Source: an uncultured Drancourtella sp. (GTDB lineage: Bacteria > Bacillota > Clostridia > Lachnospirales > Lachnospiraceae). Taken from it: DNA of 26,673 nt. The stretch covers positions 1 through 26,673 of the forward strand of contig CALFLL010000043.1 of the NCBI GenBank assembly GCA_937880845.1, written 5' to 3'. Made by a program: the position numbers and the translations under genes. The notes below the pieces were generated by a model. That model did no database searches. It saw only the letters and a program-made list of their open reading frames with translations, and had not been told where the DNA came from. Below, piece after piece: positions 23,976 through 26,673 of the stretch; within the stretch, counting starts at the first letter, position 1; every line of letters begins with the position of its first letter.

Positions 23976-25162
23976 TGAAAAAAGTTGTTGCATTTGGTAT
24001 TGCACTGATTCTTTGTATCAGTTCCGCGGTCGGACTTCATCTGTATTCAAAGAAAAGAATTCATTCCGATTCCAACGCATTTGCCTCTTGGACAGCTGAC
24101 AGCAAATTTGGTTCACGGGATGCTATTTTGGAAAACATAAATGAAAATACCGTTCTTGCTTTTGGTTCCTCAGAATTTCAGCATGGGAAGAATACCCCTT
24201 ATCATCCAAGACAGGTATTTCAAAAAACAACCTTCAACATGATGCTCCTCGGCTCTGCGTACTATCAGTCTTTAAGCCATGCTGTCGCACTTGCATCATT
24301 GGGGAACAATGTTCCTACAAAACAGGCTGTACTTTTCATTTCCCCTCCGTGGTTTGACAAAAAAGGGGTACTTCCGGAAGCATACTCTTCACGTTTTTCG
24401 GAAACACATTACATCGCCATGCTCAAAAATCCAAAAATCAGTGACAAGACAAAGCAATACATTATAAACCGAACCTTGAAACTTTTAAAAGCAGATCCGT
24501 CTTCAAAAAAACGTGCAGAACTTTATGAGCGTGTTTTGTATACAAAAGATGCATCTCTTCTCGACAAAGTAAACTATAAATTGTACACACAATTTTTAGC
24601 CGAAAAAGAACTGCAAAGTGTTTCCGTCGGCCTTACAAAAGACCGAATCAAACAATTTTCAAAAAAAATCAAGGAGCTTTCCCCTGAGCCTGATTTTTCT
24701 TCCTTAATCGAACGGGCGGAAAAGGACGGAGAATCTCACAATAGTACCAATCCTTTTTATATGGATGATAAGATTTTTCTCAAGAAAATCCATCCTCTCA
24801 TGAAAAGGAAAAAAAATGAGAATATCCATGGGAATTATAATACTTCTCCGGAATACGACGACCTGAAATGTTTCCTTGAAGTTTGTCGGGAACTGGAAAT
24901 AAAACCGCTTCTGGTTTCCCTCCCTGTCAACGGTTACTGGTATGACCATACAGGTTTTCCTAAAAAAGCACGGCAGGAATATTACAGTAACATTCGCAAA
25001 ATCGCAAGTGAATACGGAGCATCTCTGGCCGATTTTTCCAATCAGGAATATACAAAATATTTCTTTGAAGACGGTATCCATATAGGAAAGAAAGGATGGG
25101 TTATGGTCAATGAAAGCATTTACAACTTTTATCAGGAAAATAAAACAGACAAAACACTTTAA
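23975..25162 (+). CDS. dltD: D-alanyl-lipoteichoic acid biosynthesis protein DltD
   Basis: DltD is an extracytoplasmic, membrane-anchored SGNH-like esterase acting in the final D-alanyl transfer to (lipo)teichoic acid. The 395-residue product begins with a single membrane anchor (VVAFGIALILCISSAVG, 4-20), then the nucleophile Ser66 in AFGSSEFQHG, TTFNMMLLGSAYYQSL, and ends with the Asp-His pair of FFEDGIHIGKKGW (about 364-376). PLLVSLPVNGYWYDHTG is the usual central block. The gene's last 53 bases overlap the dltX-like gene in another frame. Confidence 0.96.
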   Translation: MKKVVAFGIALILCISSAVGLHLYSKKRIHSDSNAFASWTADSKFGSRDAILENINENTVLAFGSSEFQHGKNTPYHPRQVFQKTTFNMMLLGSAYYQSLSHAVALASLGNNVPTKQAVLFISPPWFDKKGVLPEAYSSRFSETHYIAMLKNPKISDKTKQYIINRTLKLLKADPSSKKRAELYERVLYTKDASLLDKVNYKLYTQFLAEKELQSVSVGLTKDRIKQFSKKIKELSPEPDFSSLIERAEKDGESHNSTNPFYMDDKIFLKKIHPLMKRKKNENIHGNYNTSPEYDDLKCFLEVCRELEIKPLLVSLPVNGYWYDHTGFPKKARQEYYSNIRKIASEYGASLADFSNQEYTKYFFEDGIHIGKKGWVMVNESIYNFYQENKTDKTL

Positions 25163-25271
25163 TTTTATCATGTGGATCATTGGATTTTACATGATGTTGA
25201 TGACGATTTATTTGTATCTCATTTTTGCCAATTTATCCACGGCACCGAAATTTGTGTACAATATGTTCTGA
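25110..25271 (+). CDS. dltX: DltX-like small membrane protein, at the 3' end of the dlt operon
   Basis: A 53-codon gene too small for standard ORF thresholds. It starts at an ATG inside dltD (25110), preceded by AAAGGATGG, and stops at TGA 25269-25271. The product has a basic N-terminus (RKIKQTKH, residues 9-16), one membrane helix rich in I, M, Y and L (about 18-40) and ends in FVYNMF. That fits DltX of Bacillus, Lactobacillus and Staphylococcus: about 50 residues, one helix, and a C-terminal F-x-Y-x-x-F motif whose Tyr is proposed to carry the D-alanyl group between DltB and the polymer. In those species dltX precedes dltA; here it follows dltD. The motif, size and operon leave little doubt about the family. 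Confidence 0.82.
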   Translation: MKAFTTFIRKIKQTKHFNFIMWIIGFYMMLMTIYLYLIFANLSTAPKFVYNMF

Positions 25272-25280
25272 CAAAAGAAA

Positions 25281-25320
25281 AAGGAGTCACTTCTTCAAAA
25301 AGTGATTCCTTTCCTCTTTT
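25281..25320 (+). terminator. Terminator of the dlt operon
   Basis: AAGGAGTCACTT (25281-25292) pairs with AAGTGATTCCTT (25300-25311) with one internal mismatch, followed by TCCTCTTTT. It ends the operon ten bases after dltX and also separates it from the facing MATE gene. Confidence 0.8.
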
Positions 25321-25329
25321 ATCATAAAC

Positions 25330-26661
25330 TTAATCACGAAAATATAAATGTCTTTTTTTCTTCATAATGAGAATACACAAAATCAATGTAACGGTTTCTG
25401 CAAACATCGGTGTGATCCAAATTCCTGATGTCCGCAGAAAATGAGGCAAAATCAAAATTCCTACCGTTGAGAAAATGATTCCCCGGCTTGCAGCTATAAC
25501 AACAGATATCAGTGCATTTCCAACGGCAGTATGGTATCCGGATTGTACAATATTAAATCCGTTTAGTAAAAAACTCAAAGCATATAGTTTTGCTCCTCCC
25601 ACCGCCATTTCCAGAATTTTTTCATTACCTTCCAAAAAAACGGAAATCAAATTTTTGCTAAACAGATTCAAAATAAAAACAAGAACCACGCCCATCAAAA
25701 AATTAATGCTTATGGCGGCAAAAAATGTTCTGTGCACTCTTTCCATCTTTCCGGCTCCATAATTGCAACTGACAATGGAACTGATCCCGTCCGAAACTCC
25801 GAACATAATCAGCGTTGCAAAATTGCCGATATAATTTATAATCGTAAAAGCTGCAACTCCATCTTCCCCCGCCAGATCCATAAAGGCTCTGTTAAACAAA
25901 AACAGAATAACTGCTGTGGAAAGGCTGATGATTCCTTCTGAAGAGCCATTATAAGCAGAATCTTTAAAATAATTCCAGTTACATTTTCCTTCAAAAACAT
26001 TCACTACACTCTTCTTTGACAATACCGGCTTTATTACGAAAAGCAACCCCATCAAATACGAAAACCCCGTTGCCAGTGCCGCGCCTCTCACACCCATTTT
26101 TAAAATCTTGACGGCCAGAAAATCCATTCCTATATTTGCCATTAAAGAAAAGACCGTAGCAATCAAATATAAATGTGGTTTTTCCAACAATCTGTCTGTA
26201 AATCCAAACAAAAGCATGAAAGAAATTGCCGGTGCAAAAATAGCAATGACAAAAATATACTGTCCTGTACCTTTCACCAAAACTTCATTAGCTCCCAACA
26301 TATATGCTATATTTTTATAAAAAATAATTCCTGCAAACATGAGGATAAGGGATATGATCAGCAATGCCACAACCGAACTTCTAAAGATATCCTTTGCCTT
26401 TTCCGGTTTATTTTCTCCTAATGTCCTTCCTAGAAAGCTTAATGTTCCTGTACAAACGATCATTGTACATCCGATAATGATCTGTAAATAAGGGTTGGCA
26501 ATATTAACGCTTGCCATAGCATCGGAGCCTGCAAAATTTCCCAAAAAAATCCCGTCTACCATTCCCTGTGCCCCGGCAATTACCATTGCTATAATAGATG
26601 GGATGACAAAATGAACAAATAAATAGTGTCTGCTGATTAAGCAGCTATCTGTAACTTCCAA
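25330..26661 (-). CDS. MATE-family efflux transporter
   Basis: A 443-residue integral membrane protein with twelve hydrophobic segments in two homologous halves, the N-half marked by MVDGIFLGNFAGSDAMASVN and the C-half by FTIINYIGNFATLIMFGVSDGISSIVS. Members export cationic drugs or metabolites in exchange for Na+ or H+. The frame opens with TTG at 26661; an in-frame TAA at 26667-26665 excludes a longer start, and the next Met (residue 26) is already inside the first helix. The ATG-TAA before it may be the end of an upstream gene outside the window. The substrate cannot be told from sequence. Confidence 0.88.
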   Translation of the reverse strand: MEVTDSCLISRHYLFVHFVIPSIIAMVIAGAQGMVDGIFLGNFAGSDAMASVNIANPYLQIIIGCTMIVCTGTLSFLGRTLGENKPEKAKDIFRSSVVALLIISLILMFAGIIFYKNIAYMLGANEVLVKGTGQYIFVIAIFAPAISFMLLFGFTDRLLEKPHLYLIATVFSLMANIGMDFLAVKILKMGVRGAALATGFSYLMGLLFVIKPVLSKKSVVNVFEGKCNWNYFKDSAYNGSSEGIISLSTAVILFLFNRAFMDLAGEDGVAAFTIINYIGNFATLIMFGVSDGISSIVSCNYGAGKMERVHRTFFAAISINFLMGVVLVFILNLFSKNLISVFLEGNEKILEMAVGGAKLYALSFLLNGFNIVQSGYHTAVGNALISVVIAASRGIIFSTVGILILPHFLRTSGIWITPMFAETVTLILCILIMKKKRHLYFRD

Positions 26662-26673
26662 CTCTTACATCTG

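Noticed and set aside
1..26673. CRISPR arrays, insertion sequences, prophage genes or replication origins
   Set aside because: No regularly spaced repeats, transposase or integrase motifs, phage structural genes or DnaA-box clusters were seen on either strand.

Overview
The window looks like a chromosomal segment of an anaerobic, low-GC Firmicute, most likely a Lachnospiraceae-type gut Clostridium. The support is AT-rich DNA with strong AGGAGG ribosome sites, GHKL/LytTR two-component pairs, a Cna-B/VaFE surface adhesin, a dlt operon, GlgB and a YbhJ-like aconitase-family hydratase. No integrase, transposase, plasmid origin or CRISPR array is visible.

Region 1 (1-3300) is a mosaic of broken genes. 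It holds an internal piece of a large thioester/Cna-B/VaFE surface protein (minus), the 3' half of an ABC ATPase (plus), a short gene tail and the receiver half of a LytTR-type response regulator (plus). Sequence identity changes abruptly near 58, 2430 and 3295, so the segment is either rearranged or misassembled. Region 2 (3284-7250, minus) is a LytTR regulator / GHKL kinase pair followed by an FtsX-type permease that has lost its C-terminus at the last junction. Region 3 (7347-12270, minus) is housekeeping: tRNA-Lys(CUU), a thioredoxin, trmB, a ZIP metal transporter, mnmM (ytqB) and glgB. Region 4 (12402-14732, minus) is one 776-residue protein with a TPR-like N-terminus, a very acidic low-complexity middle and a degenerate AAA+ C-terminus.

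Region 5 (14733-15842) has no credible gene, yet it contains a near-consensus minus-strand promoter (TTGACA-17-TATAGT), a very A-rich upstream stretch and, about 720 nt downstream, a strong intrinsic terminator. The interval between them is full of complementary arms that fold locally. I read it as a gene for a large structured noncoding RNA; it is the most interesting object in the window.

Region 6: purF-like gene (15843-17252, plus), whose phosphoribosyltransferase half is intact but whose glutaminase half lacks the nucleophilic Cys and other key residues; then, convergently, an aconitase-superfamily hydratase (17376-19667) behind a CdaR-type regulator (19750-20853). Region 7 (20960-25320, plus) is a complete dlt operon for D-alanylation of teichoic acids: dltA, dltB, dltC, dltD and a 53-codon dltX-like gene that overlaps the end of dltD, i.e. 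at the opposite end of the operon from its usual place. The window ends with a MATE-family transporter (25330-26661, minus).
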